From contig NZ_RCNT01000003.1 in the NCBI RefSeq assembly GCF_003688285.1, positions 7,501 to 71,500 of the forward strand: DNA of 64,000 bases, in the 5' to 3' direction. Position numbers and translations under genes: made by a program. The number at the start of each line of letters is the position of its first letter. The first letter of the stretch is position 1. Below are positions 36,810 to 45,645 of this stretch, one piece after another. Origin of the DNA: Rhodophyticola porphyridii (lineage in GTDB: Bacteria; Pseudomonadota; Alphaproteobacteria; Rhodobacterales; Rhodobacteraceae). Under the pieces are notes generated by a model, which did no database searches, was not told the DNA's origin, and was given only the letters and a program-made list of their open reading frames with translations.

Positions 36810-37859
36810 ATGACACATCTTTGGGTCCGCGCCGAGCAGCGACCAAACGAACAGCGCGTCGGCCTGACGCCAGGAGGCGCGAGAGCGTTACTGGACGCAG
36901 GCCTCCGCGTGACCGTGGAAGACAGCTCCGTCCGGGCGATCCCGACCGGTCTCTACCGCGACGCAGGCGTCACGATCGCCGCCGAGAACAGCTGGCCCGA
37001 TGCGCCCGCGGATGCCATCATTTTCGGCCTGAAGGAACTGCCCGAAGACGGAACGCCGTTGCGGCATCGTCATATCATGTTCGGCCACGCCTATAAGGGG
37101 CAACCGGCAGGGCAGGCGTTGCTGCGGCGCTTCAGGGCTGGCGGCGGTACGCTCTACGATCTGGAATATCTGGTGGACGACGCGGGGCGGCGGGTGGCCG
37201 CCTTTGGCTACTGGGCCGGGTTCGCCGGGGCGGCGGTGGCGCTGAAATGCTGGGTCGCGCAACAGGCCGGCGGCGTTTGCGGGCCGGTCGGGGTTTATAC
37301 CGACAAGGACACGCTGCTTGACGAGCTGACGTCGGCGCTGCCCCCGGACAGGCGGCCGGACGCCCTGATCATCGGAGCGCTTGGCCGGGTGGGTACGGGT
37401 GCGGCCGATTTCTGCGACAGCATGGACATGCAGGTTACCAAATGGGACATGGCCGAAACCGCCTCGGGCGGGCCGTTCCCCGAGGTGCTGGCCCATGACA
37501 TATTCCTCAACTGCATTCTGGCGCGACCGGGAACACCGGTTTTCGTGCCCGACACCGCCGGAACCGCGGCGCGAAAACTGAGCGTGATTGGCGATATCGC
37601 CTGTGATCCAACCTCGGATTTCTCACCCGTGAAAGTCTACAACAGAACAACCGACTGGAACGCGCCCGCCTTGCGGGTTCATGACGATCCGGTACTGGAT
37701 GTCACCGCAATCGACAATCTGCCCTCGATGCTGCCGCTGGAAAGCTCCGAGGATTACGCGGCGCAATTGCTGCCGTCCCTGACGACATTGACCGACCTGC
37801 AAGCGGGCGTGTGGGCGCGCGCGGAGGCGGAGTTCGACCGGCACTGCGCAGATCTCTGA
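36810..37859 (+). CDS. Saccharopine dehydrogenase-like (lysine-forming type)
   Basis: A 349-residue NAD-dependent enzyme resembling fungal LYS1 (saccharopine to lysine plus 2-oxoglutarate) and the alanine-dehydrogenase-like fold. Seen: RAEQRPNEQRVGLTPGGARALLDAG, HIMFGHAYKGQPAG, TLYDLEYLVDDAGRRVAAFGYWAGFAGAA and ALIIGALGRVGTGAADF as nucleotide-binding loop. GAGGGAG precedes ATG by about nine bases. In bacteria the role (synthesis or catabolism of lysine) is not decided by sequence. Divergent from the formate dehydrogenase gene. Confidence 0.87.
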   Translation: MTHLWVRAEQRPNEQRVGLTPGGARALLDAGLRVTVEDSSVRAIPTGLYRDAGVTIAAENSWPDAPADAIIFGLKELPEDGTPLRHRHIMFGHAYKGQPAGQALLRRFRAGGGTLYDLEYLVDDAGRRVAAFGYWAGFAGAAVALKCWVAQQAGGVCGPVGVYTDKDTLLDELTSALPPDRRPDALIIGALGRVGTGAADFCDSMDMQVTKWDMAETASGGPFPEVLAHDIFLNCILARPGTPVFVPDTAGTAARKLSVIGDIACDPTSDFSPVKVYNRTTDWNAPALRVHDDPVLDVTAIDNLPSMLPLESSEDYAAQLLPSLTTLTDLQAGVWARAEAEFDRHCADL

Positions 37860-37887
37860 TCGCACTACCCGCCGCCGGGCAGCCCAC

Positions 37888-38205
37888 CTACATAAGGTCG
37901 TCTTCCTCATCCGTGGCATTTACGCCCAGCATCTCCAAGCCGGCCTCCAGATGGTCCGACATATGCGGCGTGCCGATCAGGTAATCCGCCGTGGGCGTCG
38001 TGGCCTCCTCTCGCGCAGTGGCCAGCGCCTCGGCGAAATCCTCGGGCTCGAAACTGCCGCGTCCGATCCACATGATTGCCACCAGTTCGGCCTGCTCATC
38101 CTCGTTCAGGGTCTCGACCAGACCGCGCAATTCGCCCTCGGCCCGGTCGAGTTCATGTCCCATCAGGATTATCTGCGCCACTTTCCGTGTCGATATCGCC
38201 AGCAT
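37888..38205 (-). CDS. DUF3775-family small protein
   Basis: A 105-residue soluble acidic protein (MLAISTRKVAQIILMGHELDR start) matching the pattern of DUF3775, including LVETLNEDEQAELVAIMWIGRG and TPHMSDHLEAGLEMLG. No function known. It lies 84 bases downstream of the sigma-E-type operon on the same strand, so it may be read through from it. Convergent with the saccharopine dehydrogenase-like gene. Confidence 0.78.
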   Translation of the reverse strand: MLAISTRKVAQIILMGHELDRAEGELRGLVETLNEDEQAELVAIMWIGRGSFEPEDFAEALATAREEATTPTADYLIGTPHMSDHLEAGLEMLGVNATDEEDDLM

Positions 38206-38289
38206 GGTCTCTTCCTCCTCGCGCGCTGTCAGAATGACGTTATCCGCCGTTGACCAGACGCGCGTCTTTGATCTTGCGCAAGGTTCATC

Positions 38290-39021
38290 CTAACCGAACA
38301 GGCGGAAATAGAGCCAGTTTGGCAGAAAAACGCTTCCCCGGAAAATCAGACTGAAGAGGCGCGGAAAGCTGCGCTGGAACTGGTCCGTGCCCATATGCTC
38401 GAACACTTCCGCGGCGGCCTGATCGGGGTCCATAATGAAGGGCATGTTGAAGTCGTTCTTTTCCGTAAGGCGGGTTTTGATGAAGCCCGGGTTGACGCAT
38501 TGCACCTCGACCCCGGTCTTGCGCAGATCCATGTACATGGATTCCGCCAACGACATCAGCCCGGCCTTGGAGGCAGCATAGCCGATCGCCCCCGGCAGGC
38601 CCCGGAAACCGGACAACGAGCCCGTCAGGACGATGTGACCCCGGTCGCGTGCCACGAATTGCGGCACCACATGCGCAAGACAGCGCGCGGCACCGGTCAG
38701 GTTGACGTCGAACATCGCCTCCACCTGATCTGCATCCCAGTCCTGCGCGGCCTGCGGCCAGTAGACCCCGGCAAGGAAGACGAAACCGTCGATCTCCCCC
38801 ACCTCCGCCGCCGCGGCGGCAACCGATGCCGTATCGGCAATGTCGACCGGCACATAGGACGCCCGGCCCGGCAGTTCGGCCACCAGATCCTGCAACCTGT
38901 CCTCGCTCCGCGCGCTCAGGATCAGATCGACACCGGCCCGGCTGAGGTGATGGGCCACGGCGCGGCCAAGACCTTCAGAGGCCCCGACCAACCAATATCG
39001 TTTTCCGGTCCAGTCGCGCAT
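38290..39021 (-). CDS. Short-chain dehydrogenase/reductase
   Basis: A 243-residue SDR oxidoreductase: nucleotide loop LVGASEGLGRAVA, acidic DIADTAS, catalytic serine in VLTGSLSGFRG, YAASK with the Tyr/Lys pair, and a C-terminal hydrophobic stretch (FSLIFRGSVFLPNWLYF) that may contact membrane. Last gene of the sigma-E operon, six bases after the MFS gene. In R. sphaeroides a comparable SDR closes the singlet-oxygen operon (recollection). Confidence 0.88.
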   Translation of the reverse strand: MRDWTGKRYWLVGASEGLGRAVAHHLSRAGVDLILSARSEDRLQDLVAELPGRASYVPVDIADTASVAAAAAEVGEIDGFVFLAGVYWPQAAQDWDADQVEAMFDVNLTGAARCLAHVVPQFVARDRGHIVLTGSLSGFRGLPGAIGYAASKAGLMSLAESMYMDLRKTGVEVQCVNPGFIKTRLTEKNDFNMPFIMDPDQAAAEVFEHMGTDQFQRSFPRLFSLIFRGSVFLPNWLYFRLFG

Positions 39022-39027
39022 ATGTCG

Positions 39028-40266
39028 TCAGCTCCTTGGTTCGTCTTCGGGCAGCGGGGTCGCAGCAAGTAGGCCAATCGCCACCAGTTTCAACACACAT
39101 GGGACAAGCGCGTAAAGATAGGTGAGCAGCGACAAAGCCGCCGGGGTGTTGTCGGCGCCGGCGATGAACCCCGCCGCTTCGAGAGCCGGCAACAGGGTGA
39201 CGGCGGCAAAGGCGAGGGTGAATTTCGACACGAAGGACCACAAACCGAACGCGGCTCCAGCTTCCGGTGCGACGGCGGCCATGCGGCGGGCGAAGATCGC
39301 GGGCAGAAGCGTCAGGTCCGCACCCAGCGTCGCGCCCGAGATCACGCAGATGACCGCGAACAGGATCGTGTCGCCTGGGCCAAGTGCCAACACGGTAGAA
39401 AACGAAAGGATGGCGGCGACCATTGCCATCAGCAGCGCCTTGCGCGCTCCGATCTTTTGCGCGACGCGGGACCAGACAGGCGCGGAACCGGCGGCGGCAA
39501 GAAAGAACAACAGCAGCAGCGGCCCTTCCCATCCCGGCGCGTCCAGCGCGCTTTCCACGAAGAACAGGAACAAGGTGGAGGAGACCGCGACGGGCGCGGC
39601 ATTGACCAGCGCGATCAGCAGCAACCTGCGGGCAATCGGGTCGGCCAGGACACGGCGAAACCCGCCCATCGATGTGGGCGCGATGGGATGCCACTCACCC
39701 CGCATCATCACGATCGCGACAAGGCAGAGACCGGCGAAGGCTACGGCGAATGCCGCGAAGGGCACGCCGGTGAAGATCAGGACGGTCGGTGCGACCGAGG
39801 CAAGGCAGACACCCAATAAGGCGCCGCTTTCACGCCATGCCGCAAGCCGGAGATGGCCTTTCCGACCCAGCTTCGCGGCGGTCTGAACGCCCTGGGCATA
39901 GAAACAGATGGTGAGGAAGGAAAATGCGGAAAAAAGCCCGATCAGCGTTAGTCCGAACCACCAGAGCGGCGCGACCGGGGGCGCGATCGCGAAAAGGCCT
40001 ATCATGGAAAGCCCCAGCAGCAGGGTTGCCGCCGTCACCGCCGATGCGCGGTGGTTGCGCGTCGTCTGCGCCAGCCAGCCAAGTGCAGGATCCTGTACTA
40101 CGTCGAACAGACGCAGCCCGAAAAGAACGGCGGCGAGCGCGGTAAGCCCCACCCCGTATTCATCCACGAAGAATTTCGGCGCATGGATGTAGATAGGCAA
40201 ACCTGCCGAGGCGAGCATCGCCGCGAAGACTGCATAGCCCGGCAGGCGGGCGGTTGACTGGCTCAC
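39028..40266 (-). CDS. MFS/GPH-type transporter
   Basis: A 412-residue membrane protein with about twelve hydrophobic helices. Early segments FVDEYGVGLTALAAVLFGLRLFDVVQDPALGW match the sugar/cation symporter (GPH) class. The start is a GTG at 40266 whose GTGA overlaps the stop of the DUF1365 gene, deciding the start. It may move a lipid or its precursor within the oxidative-stress operon (inference). Confidence 0.85.
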   Translation of the reverse strand: MSQSTARLPGYAVFAAMLASAGLPIYIHAPKFFVDEYGVGLTALAAVLFGLRLFDVVQDPALGWLAQTTRNHRASAVTAATLLLGLSMIGLFAIAPPVAPLWWFGLTLIGLFSAFSFLTICFYAQGVQTAAKLGRKGHLRLAAWRESGALLGVCLASVAPTVLIFTGVPFAAFAVAFAGLCLVAIVMMRGEWHPIAPTSMGGFRRVLADPIARRLLLIALVNAAPVAVSSTLFLFFVESALDAPGWEGPLLLLFFLAAAGSAPVWSRVAQKIGARKALLMAMVAAILSFSTVLALGPGDTILFAVICVISGATLGADLTLLPAIFARRMAAVAPEAGAAFGLWSFVSKFTLAFAAVTLLPALEAAGFIAGADNTPAALSLLTYLYALVPCVLKLVAIGLLAATPLPEDEPRS

Positions 40267-41027
40267 CGCGAAACCTCGTCGGCAGGCGGGGTCGGGCGCG
40301 GCCTGTAGGTGCCCCCCTTCCACCACAGTCTGAAGGCCTGCCAGTGGATCAGGCCCAGCACCCGGCGCGACCCGAACGGGCGGCGAAGCGCGGCACGCAG
40401 GAGACCCGCCGAGGTAAGCGGCCTTCTCTTGCCGGTCAGCGTCGCGATAAGCCCCTCGTTCCCGTTGGAGTAGTCGATCCAGATCCCGATGCGGTCCTCT
40501 CGAATGTCGAACCGGAATGCATAGCCGCCGGAGATCGGCTGAAACGGGGAGACATGGAAAATCTTCGTCGCGGTCAGGGTATCGGCGCGGGTGATTTCCG
40601 CGTGGTCGGGACGGGCGCAAAGATAGGAATGGCGGTCCCCGAACGTGTTCGTGACCTCGGCGATGACGGCGTGCAGGACATGATCCGCATCATGAGCCAG
40701 CCAGAAGCTGACCGGGTTGAACACATGGCCCAGCATGCGGGGTTGCGCCAGAAGGTAGAGCGGCCCCTCCGTCACCCCGGCCAGACCGTGCGCGGCCAAA
40801 ACCTCGCGTGCCCATGGCGCCCCGCGGCCTTTCTTCGGCGCGCCGCCGTGATCGGTATCCCACAGCGAGGCCAGACCACCGCGGTTACGCCCGAACAGGC
40901 GCGGCGTTGGCGTCTCCTCCTCGGGCCTGAGCATCACGTAGTCGATGCCGTATCTGAACGCATTCTCGACCGCACCGCGGCGACCGTGAAAGGTTTCGCC
41001 TGCAATATGATCGATGCGCGGGATCAA
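40263..41027 (-). CDS. DUF1365-family protein of the sigma-E operon
   Basis: A 254-residue soluble protein (start TTG at 41027, overlapping the FAD-gene stop as TTGA). The family core is seen in HVFNPVSFWLAHD, YLCARPDHAEITRADTLTATKIFHVSPF, and a YRFDIREDR-like segment. DUF1365 genes are commonly next to amine-oxidase-like and cyclopropane fatty acid synthase-like genes and act in modified fatty acid formation in related bacteria. No ATG exists near the family's usual start. Confidence 0.85.
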   Translation of the reverse strand: MIPRIDHIAGETFHGRRGAVENAFRYGIDYVMLRPEEETPTPRLFGRNRGGLASLWDTDHGGAPKKGRGAPWAREVLAAHGLAGVTEGPLYLLAQPRMLGHVFNPVSFWLAHDADHVLHAVIAEVTNTFGDRHSYLCARPDHAEITRADTLTATKIFHVSPFQPISGGYAFRFDIREDRIGIWIDYSNGNEGLIATLTGKRRPLTSAGLLRAALRRPFGSRRVLGLIHWQAFRLWWKGGTYRPRPTPPADEVSR

Positions 41028-42316
41028 GCGGCCAGCGCCAACCTGTCGCGCTCTGCCATTGCCTCGATCACGTCGATGGCGCTGGCATAGCCGTCTTCGT
41101 GAAAGCCGTTTCTCATCCACGCCCCGCAGAACCACGTGTTCTTTTTGCCATTCATGGCCCGGATCCTACCCTGTGCGTCAAGGGCCGCAAGATCATAGAC
41201 CGGGTGCCGGAACGTGGTCTGATCATAGATCAGGGCCTCGTCGATCGGCCCGCGGCTGTTCAGCGTGACGAAGAGCGGGTCGCTTTCGGGTATCGGCTGA
41301 AGGCAGTTCATCCAGTAGGTCAGGTCGATCGGCCCGCCGCCATGGCACGGTCGCTCGGTGTAGTTCCAGGACGACCAGGTTGCGCGGCGCTGCGGCATCG
41401 CGCGACGGTCCGCATGAAGTGTCGCCGTATTCGGCTGATACCGCACAGCGCCAAGCGTCGCGGTTTCCTCGGGGGACGGATCGGCCAGCATAGCCAACGT
41501 GTCATCGGAATGGGTGGCGAAGACCACCTCGTCGAATGTCTCCCACGCCCCTTTCCTGCAGATCTCTGCACCACCTGAAACCCGGCGCACGGCCTCGATC
41601 CGCGCGCCGAGGCGGATATCGACACCACGGCTCCGCATCGCGGTTTCCAGCCGTTTGACATATTCGATGGAACCGCCCTGAACCGTCCACCACTGATGCT
41701 GCCCCGACGCGCTCAGCAGGGCGTGGTTACGGAAGAACCGGATCAGCGCCTGCGCCGGAAACGCCATGATATCTTCCTTGGGTGTGGACCAGATCGCCCC
41801 CGAGATGGGCGTGAGGTAATAGTCACGGAACCAACGGCCCATCCGCATCTGCTCCATCAGCGCGCCCAGCGTCACGGTGCTGTCGGTCGCAACCTGTTCG
41901 GCGCGGGCGTTGAAGCGCAGGATATCGCGGATCATGCGGGCGAAACCGGGCCGCAGCAAGTTCGACTTCTGCGCGAAAAGCGCCGGCAGGTTCCGCAGCC
42001 CGTACTCGATCTGCCCGCCACCGATGGAGGCCGCAAAACTCATGTCGCTGCGCGCTACCGGCACGTCAAGTTCCTTGAACAGGGCGGTGAGATGCGGGTA
42101 ATTCGCATAGTTGAACACGATGAATCCGGTATCGACCGGCTGATCCCCGGTCCTGCCCGCCAGAACCGTTCTCGCATGCCCCCCAAGGCGCGGTTCCGCC
42201 TCGAACAGGGTAACCGCATGGGTCGTGGAAAGATGGTAGGCGGCGGCCATTCCGGAGATTCCGGCGCCGATCACGGCTATGCGGCGCGGTGCGGCGTCGG
42301 TCGTTTCGAATGGCAT
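41024..42316 (-). CDS. FAD-dependent amine-oxidase-like flavoprotein of the sigma-E operon
   Basis: A 430-residue flavoprotein with the Rossmann motif IAVIGAGISGMAAAYHL and FEAEPRLGGHART, later ISGAIWSTPKEDIMAFPA, and a C-terminal FAD site WFCGAWMRNGFHEDGYASA. In R. sphaeroides its counterpart (RSP_1091, recollection) is sigma-E dependent and linked to furan or otherwise modified fatty acids. AAAGGGG precedes ATG at good spacing and a sigma-E-like promoter lies 38 bases upstream. First gene of the operon. Confidence 0.9.
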   Translation of the reverse strand: MPFETTDAAPRRIAVIGAGISGMAAAYHLSTTHAVTLFEAEPRLGGHARTVLAGRTGDQPVDTGFIVFNYANYPHLTALFKELDVPVARSDMSFAASIGGGQIEYGLRNLPALFAQKSNLLRPGFARMIRDILRFNARAEQVATDSTVTLGALMEQMRMGRWFRDYYLTPISGAIWSTPKEDIMAFPAQALIRFFRNHALLSASGQHQWWTVQGGSIEYVKRLETAMRSRGVDIRLGARIEAVRRVSGGAEICRKGAWETFDEVVFATHSDDTLAMLADPSPEETATLGAVRYQPNTATLHADRRAMPQRRATWSSWNYTERPCHGGGPIDLTYWMNCLQPIPESDPLFVTLNSRGPIDEALIYDQTTFRHPVYDLAALDAQGRIRAMNGKKNTWFCGAWMRNGFHEDGYASAIDVIEAMAERDRLALAA

Positions 42317-42353
42317 GCAAACCCCTTTGTAAGATCCGTGACGTTTATCTGGG

Positions 42354-42381
42354 TTTACGGCCCATGTCCCGCCGCGGATGA
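42354..42381 (-). promoter_or_regulatory. Candidate sigma-E promoter of the FAD/DUF1365 operon
   Basis: Minus strand TCATCC (42381-42376), a 16-base spacer, then CGTAAA (42359-42354). It differs by one base from the group's TGATCC -35 and carries the CGTA -10 element. It lies 38 bases before the ATG and mirrors the rpoE promoter. Confidence 0.65.
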
Positions 42382-42393
42382 AAGAAAAAAGAT

Positions 42394-42421
42394 TGATCCA
42401 CGCTAGGTTATCCCGCGTAGC
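42394..42421 (+). promoter_or_regulatory. Candidate sigma-E autoregulatory promoter of rpoE
   Basis: TGATCC (42394-42399), a 16-base spacer, then CGTAGC (42416-42421). The pattern matches the TGATC-N16/17-CGTA consensus of RpoE/ChrR-type ECF sigma factors. Transcription would begin near 42428, so a coding start well downstream is favoured. Confidence 0.72.
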
Positions 42422-42529
42422 CCTTGTATGCTTTTTATGAACGACCATGCTGACACAATTGACGCGCTGCCGCCCGAGGTACTCCTCGCGCCATCTGCGA
42501 TGGTCCGGGGTGCGGCGCGTGGGAAAGAC

Positions 42530-43078
42530 GTGACGATCGTACAGAATAGTGAAGAGCACTGGGTTGCACTGGTTCAGGCCATTGCCACCGCTCATGATCA
42601 GACGGCCTTCGCCGAGCTGTTCCGGCATTTTGCGCCCAAGGTCAAAGCGTTCCTGATCAAGTCCGGGGCGGATGCCGGCCTGGCCGAGGAATGCATGCAG
42701 GACGTGATGGCGACGCTGTGGCGCAAGGCCCATATGTATGACCCGTCGCGCGCAAGCGTGGCGACATGGATCTTTACCGTCGCCCGGAACCGCAAGATCG
42801 ACCTGCTTCGGAAATATGCACGGCCGGAGCCCGAGGATCTGCCATGGGGCCCCGAACAGGCGCCGGATCAGGCCGATGTCCTTGCCCTTCAGCAGGAAAG
42901 CCACCGCCTCGCCGAGGCGATGAAGACACTTCCCGAAAAACAGCGGATTCTGATCGAACGCGCCTATTTCGGAGACCTGACCCATAGTGAAATCGCCGCA
43001 GAAACCGGCCTGCCCCTTGGCACGATCAAGTCGCGCATTAGATTGGCGCTGGATCGGCTGCGGCACAACATGACGTGA
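42530..43078 (+). CDS. rpoE: RpoE-type ECF sigma factor (singlet oxygen response)
   Basis: ECF sigma factor of the ChrR-partnered group. Region 2 (FAELFRHFAPKVKAFLIKSG; ATLWRKAHMYDPSRASVATWIFTVARNRKIDLLRK) and region 4 (LTHSEIAAETGLPLGTIKSRIRLALDRLRH) are complete. From GTG 42530 the product has 182 residues, the size of R. sphaeroides RpoE (181, recollection), and GGGAAAG precedes it. In-frame ATGs at 42428, 42437 and 42500 are longer options, but the promoter position disfavours the first two. Overlaps chrR by four bases (GTGA). Confidence 0.92.
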   Translation: MTIVQNSEEHWVALVQAIATAHDQTAFAELFRHFAPKVKAFLIKSGADAGLAEECMQDVMATLWRKAHMYDPSRASVATWIFTVARNRKIDLLRKYARPEPEDLPWGPEQAPDQADVLALQQESHRLAEAMKTLPEKQRILIERAYFGDLTHSEIAAETGLPLGTIKSRIRLALDRLRHNMT

Positions 43079-43737
43079 AAGATATGCAAGACGTGAACCA
43101 TCATATTTCCGACGATCTCCTGATGGGGTATGCCGCCGGCGCCCTGCCGCAGGCTTTCGATCTGGTCATCGCCACCCATGTATCGCTGAGCGACGAATCG
43201 CGGGCCCGCCTGGAAAGCTTCGAGGCGCTTGGCGGCGCCGTTCTGAACCATGTCGGCACCGCCGATCTGGAGGAAGACAGCTTCGAGGCGACGATGGCGC
43301 GGATCTCCGCCGCGCCCGCGCCCGAACGCGCTCCCTCTCCCGAACCTGCCGAAACCGGCATTTTCCCGGCCCCGCTGCGCGATATGGTCGGTGGCGATCT
43401 CGACGCCGTGAAATGGCGCGCCGTGGGCATGGGCGTGAAGCAATGCGTTCTGCATTCCGGCAAGGATGCAAGCGTCCGGTTGCTCTACATCCCCGCCGGG
43501 CAGGCCATGCCGATGCACAGCCATCGCGGAACCGAGATGACCCTGGTGCTTCAGGGCGCCTATTCCGATGAAGAGGATCGGTTTGCGCGCGGCGATGTGG
43601 AAATCGCGGGCGAGGAAACCAATCACACCCCCACTGCCGACCCGGGCGAGGATTGCATCTGCCTTATCGCCACCGATGCTCCGTTGAAATTCAACGGGCT
43701 GCTGCCGCGTATCGCGCAGCCTTTCGTGGGTATCTGA
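43075..43737 (+). CDS. chrR: ChrR-type anti-sigma factor with altered zinc site
   Basis: A 220-residue anti-sigma factor with an N-terminal sigma-binding domain and a C-terminal cupin. The cupin metal ligands are present ([15 protein letters not shown], then THTP-like ETNHTP) as is [15 protein letters not shown]. In the N-terminal domain the histidines remain (HHISDD, ATHVS) but the segment reading SLCDECRA in R. sphaeroides is SLSDESRA here, so both cysteine ligands are serine. The start may be GTG 43075 (coupled to rpoE) or ATG 43084. The cupin likely senses the oxidative signal. Confidence 0.92.
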   Translation: MKDMQDVNHHISDDLLMGYAAGALPQAFDLVIATHVSLSDESRARLESFEALGGAVLNHVGTADLEEDSFEATMARISAAPAPERAPSPEPAETGIFPAPLRDMVGGDLDAVKWRAVGMGVKQCVLHSGKDASVRLLYIPAGQAMPMHSHRGTEMTLVLQGAYSDEEDRFARGDVEIAGEETNHTPTADPGEDCICLIATDAPLKFNGLLPRIAQPFVGI

Positions 43738-43831
43738 CGGTTTTTTCCGACAAGATTTTCGATTTGCGTGTCGCGCGCCGGTGACCCGGGCGCGCGTCCG
43801 TGTTTATGGTGCCTCCGAGGAGGTGCCATCC

Positions 43832-45034
43832 ATGTCTGACGCTTTTCTTGCCTATGTCTCGCGTACGCTCGACGAAATCCGCGCGGACGGGCTCTACAAG
43901 ATCGAACGCCCGATCACATCGCCCCAGGGCGGTCACGTGTCGGTCACGGAGGAGAGCGGAACGCGCGAATTCCTCAATCTCTGCGCCAACAACTATCTCG
44001 GTCTGGCCAATCATCCCGATCTGGTCGCGGCGGCCCGCTCGGCGATGGACAGTCATGGCTACGGCATGGCAAGCGTCCGGTTCATCTGCGGAACACATGA
44101 TCTGCACCGGGAGCTGGAGACCGCGCTGGCGCGGTTTCTGGGTAAGGATGATTCGATCCTGTTCGCAGCCTGCTTCGACGCCAATGGCGGCCTGTTCGAG
44201 CCCTTGCTCGGGCCCGAGGACGCGGTGATCTCCGACGCGCTGAACCACGCCTCGATCATCGACGGGATCCGGCTCTGCAAGGCCAGACGCTATCGCTACG
44301 CCAATGCCGACATGGATGAGCTGGAGGCGCAGCTTAAGGCCGCGCGGGCCGAAGGGGCGCGAACGATCATGATCGCCACCGATGGCGTGTTCTCCATGGA
44401 CGGATATCTGGCGCCCCTGGCCGAGATCACCGCCCTGGCCGAACGCTACGATGCCGTTGTGATGGTCGACGATTGCCACGCCACCGGTTTTATGGGAGCG
44501 CAGGGGCGCGGGACGCCGCATCATTTCGGTGTCGAAGATGGTATCCACATCCTGACCGGCACTCTGGGCAAAGCGCTTGGCGGCGCGATCGGTGGCTATA
44601 TCGCCGGGCCGCAACCGGTGATCGACCTGCTGCGCCAGCGCGCGCGCCCCTATCTGTTTTCCAACGCGCTGCCACCCGCGGTCTGCGCAGCAGGACTCGC
44701 GGCGCTCAGTCTAGTCGAAGACGGCGACGGATTGCGGAAGGCGCTGTTCGACAATGCCGCCTTCTGGCGGGCCGGCCTGACCGATCTGGGGTTCGATCTG
44801 TTGCCCGGTGAGCATCCGATCATCCCGGTGATGCTGGGCGACGCGCGGCTGGCGCAGGAAATGGCGCAGGCGCTGTCCGAGCGCGGCGTCTATGTGGCGG
44901 GGTTTTTCTTTCCCGTTGTCCCGAAGGGCAAGGCCCGGATCAGGACGCAGATGAACGCGGCCCTGACGCGGATGGATCTTGAGGCCGGGCTGGCCGCATT
45001 CGAGACCGCAGGCCGAAAACTGGGGGCAATCTGA
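43832..45034 (+). CDS. kbl: 2-amino-3-ketobutyrate CoA ligase (glycine C-acetyltransferase)
   Basis: PLP enzyme that splits 2-amino-3-ketobutyrate with CoA into glycine and acetyl-CoA in threonine catabolism. The 400 residues show [44 protein letters not shown] and the PLP-lysine motif [22 protein letters not shown] lies upstream of ATG 43832. It is followed by a methyltransferase gene and tdh in one coupled operon (TGATG and ATGA junctions). Confidence 0.96.
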   Translation: MSDAFLAYVSRTLDEIRADGLYKIERPITSPQGGHVSVTEESGTREFLNLCANNYLGLANHPDLVAAARSAMDSHGYGMASVRFICGTHDLHRELETALARFLGKDDSILFAACFDANGGLFEPLLGPEDAVISDALNHASIIDGIRLCKARRYRYANADMDELEAQLKAARAEGARTIMIATDGVFSMDGYLAPLAEITALAERYDAVVMVDDCHATGFMGAQGRGTPHHFGVEDGIHILTGTLGKALGGAIGGYIAGPQPVIDLLRQRARPYLFSNALPPAVCAAGLAALSLVEDGDGLRKALFDNAAFWRAGLTDLGFDLLPGEHPIIPVMLGDARLAQEMAQALSERGVYVAGFFFPVVPKGKARIRTQMNAALTRMDLEAGLAAFETAGRKLGAI

Positions 45035-45645
45035 TGGGGTCGCTGACTGATCAGGTCGTCGCAGGTTACGAAGCGGCTGCCGACGTGCTGATACCCCGCT
45101 ACGATGGCCTGAACCCGACTGACATACTGCACCCTGTGCTGGATCTGATCCCCCAGCATCCGGTCGCTGCCCTCGATATCGGCGCCGGGCCCGGCACCAC
45201 GGCTGTTTGGCTTGCGGAACAGGGCCATTCCGTGACCGCGACCGAGCCCTGCGCCGCGTTTCGGGCAGCTCTGTCGAAACGGGCACCTTGGCTTACAGCC
45301 TTACCCGACCGGCTGCCGCATCTCGCCGGAGTGCGGAGCCAGTTCGACTTGATCCTCGTGTCAGGCGTTTGGCATCATATCGTCCTTTCAGATCGCCCGG
45401 CGGCATGGCGCCGTTTATCGGCGCTTTTGCACCAGACCGGCCTTGCCCTGCTCTCCCTACGCCATGGCCCAGGACCAACCGAACGCCCTGCCGTCCCCTG
45501 CGACACGGAAACCGAGATCGCCTTAGCCGAAGCTGCCGGTTTAAGTGTAACGCGCCGGGTCGATACTGGATCGGTTCAAACCGGAAATGCCTCCGTAGGG
45601 GTCACCTGGACATGGCTTTCCCTTCAAAAGGCAGCTGCCCCATGA
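45034..45645 (+). CDS. Class I SAM-dependent methyltransferase
   Basis: A 203-residue methyltransferase-fold protein. The SAM-binding loop [28 protein letters not shown] (motif I region about residues 45-70) and [17 protein letters not shown] are visible. The substrate is unknown. It is inserted between kbl and tdh with stop/start overlaps on both sides, so it is translated with the threonine pathway. The ATG shares one base with the kbl stop. Confidence 0.88.
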   Translation: MGSLTDQVVAGYEAAADVLIPRYDGLNPTDILHPVLDLIPQHPVAALDIGAGPGTTAVWLAEQGHSVTATEPCAAFRAALSKRAPWLTALPDRLPHLAGVRSQFDLILVSGVWHHIVLSDRPAAWRRLSALLHQTGLALLSLRHGPGPTERPAVPCDTETEIALAEAAGLSVTRRVDTGSVQTGNASVGVTWTWLSLQKAAAP

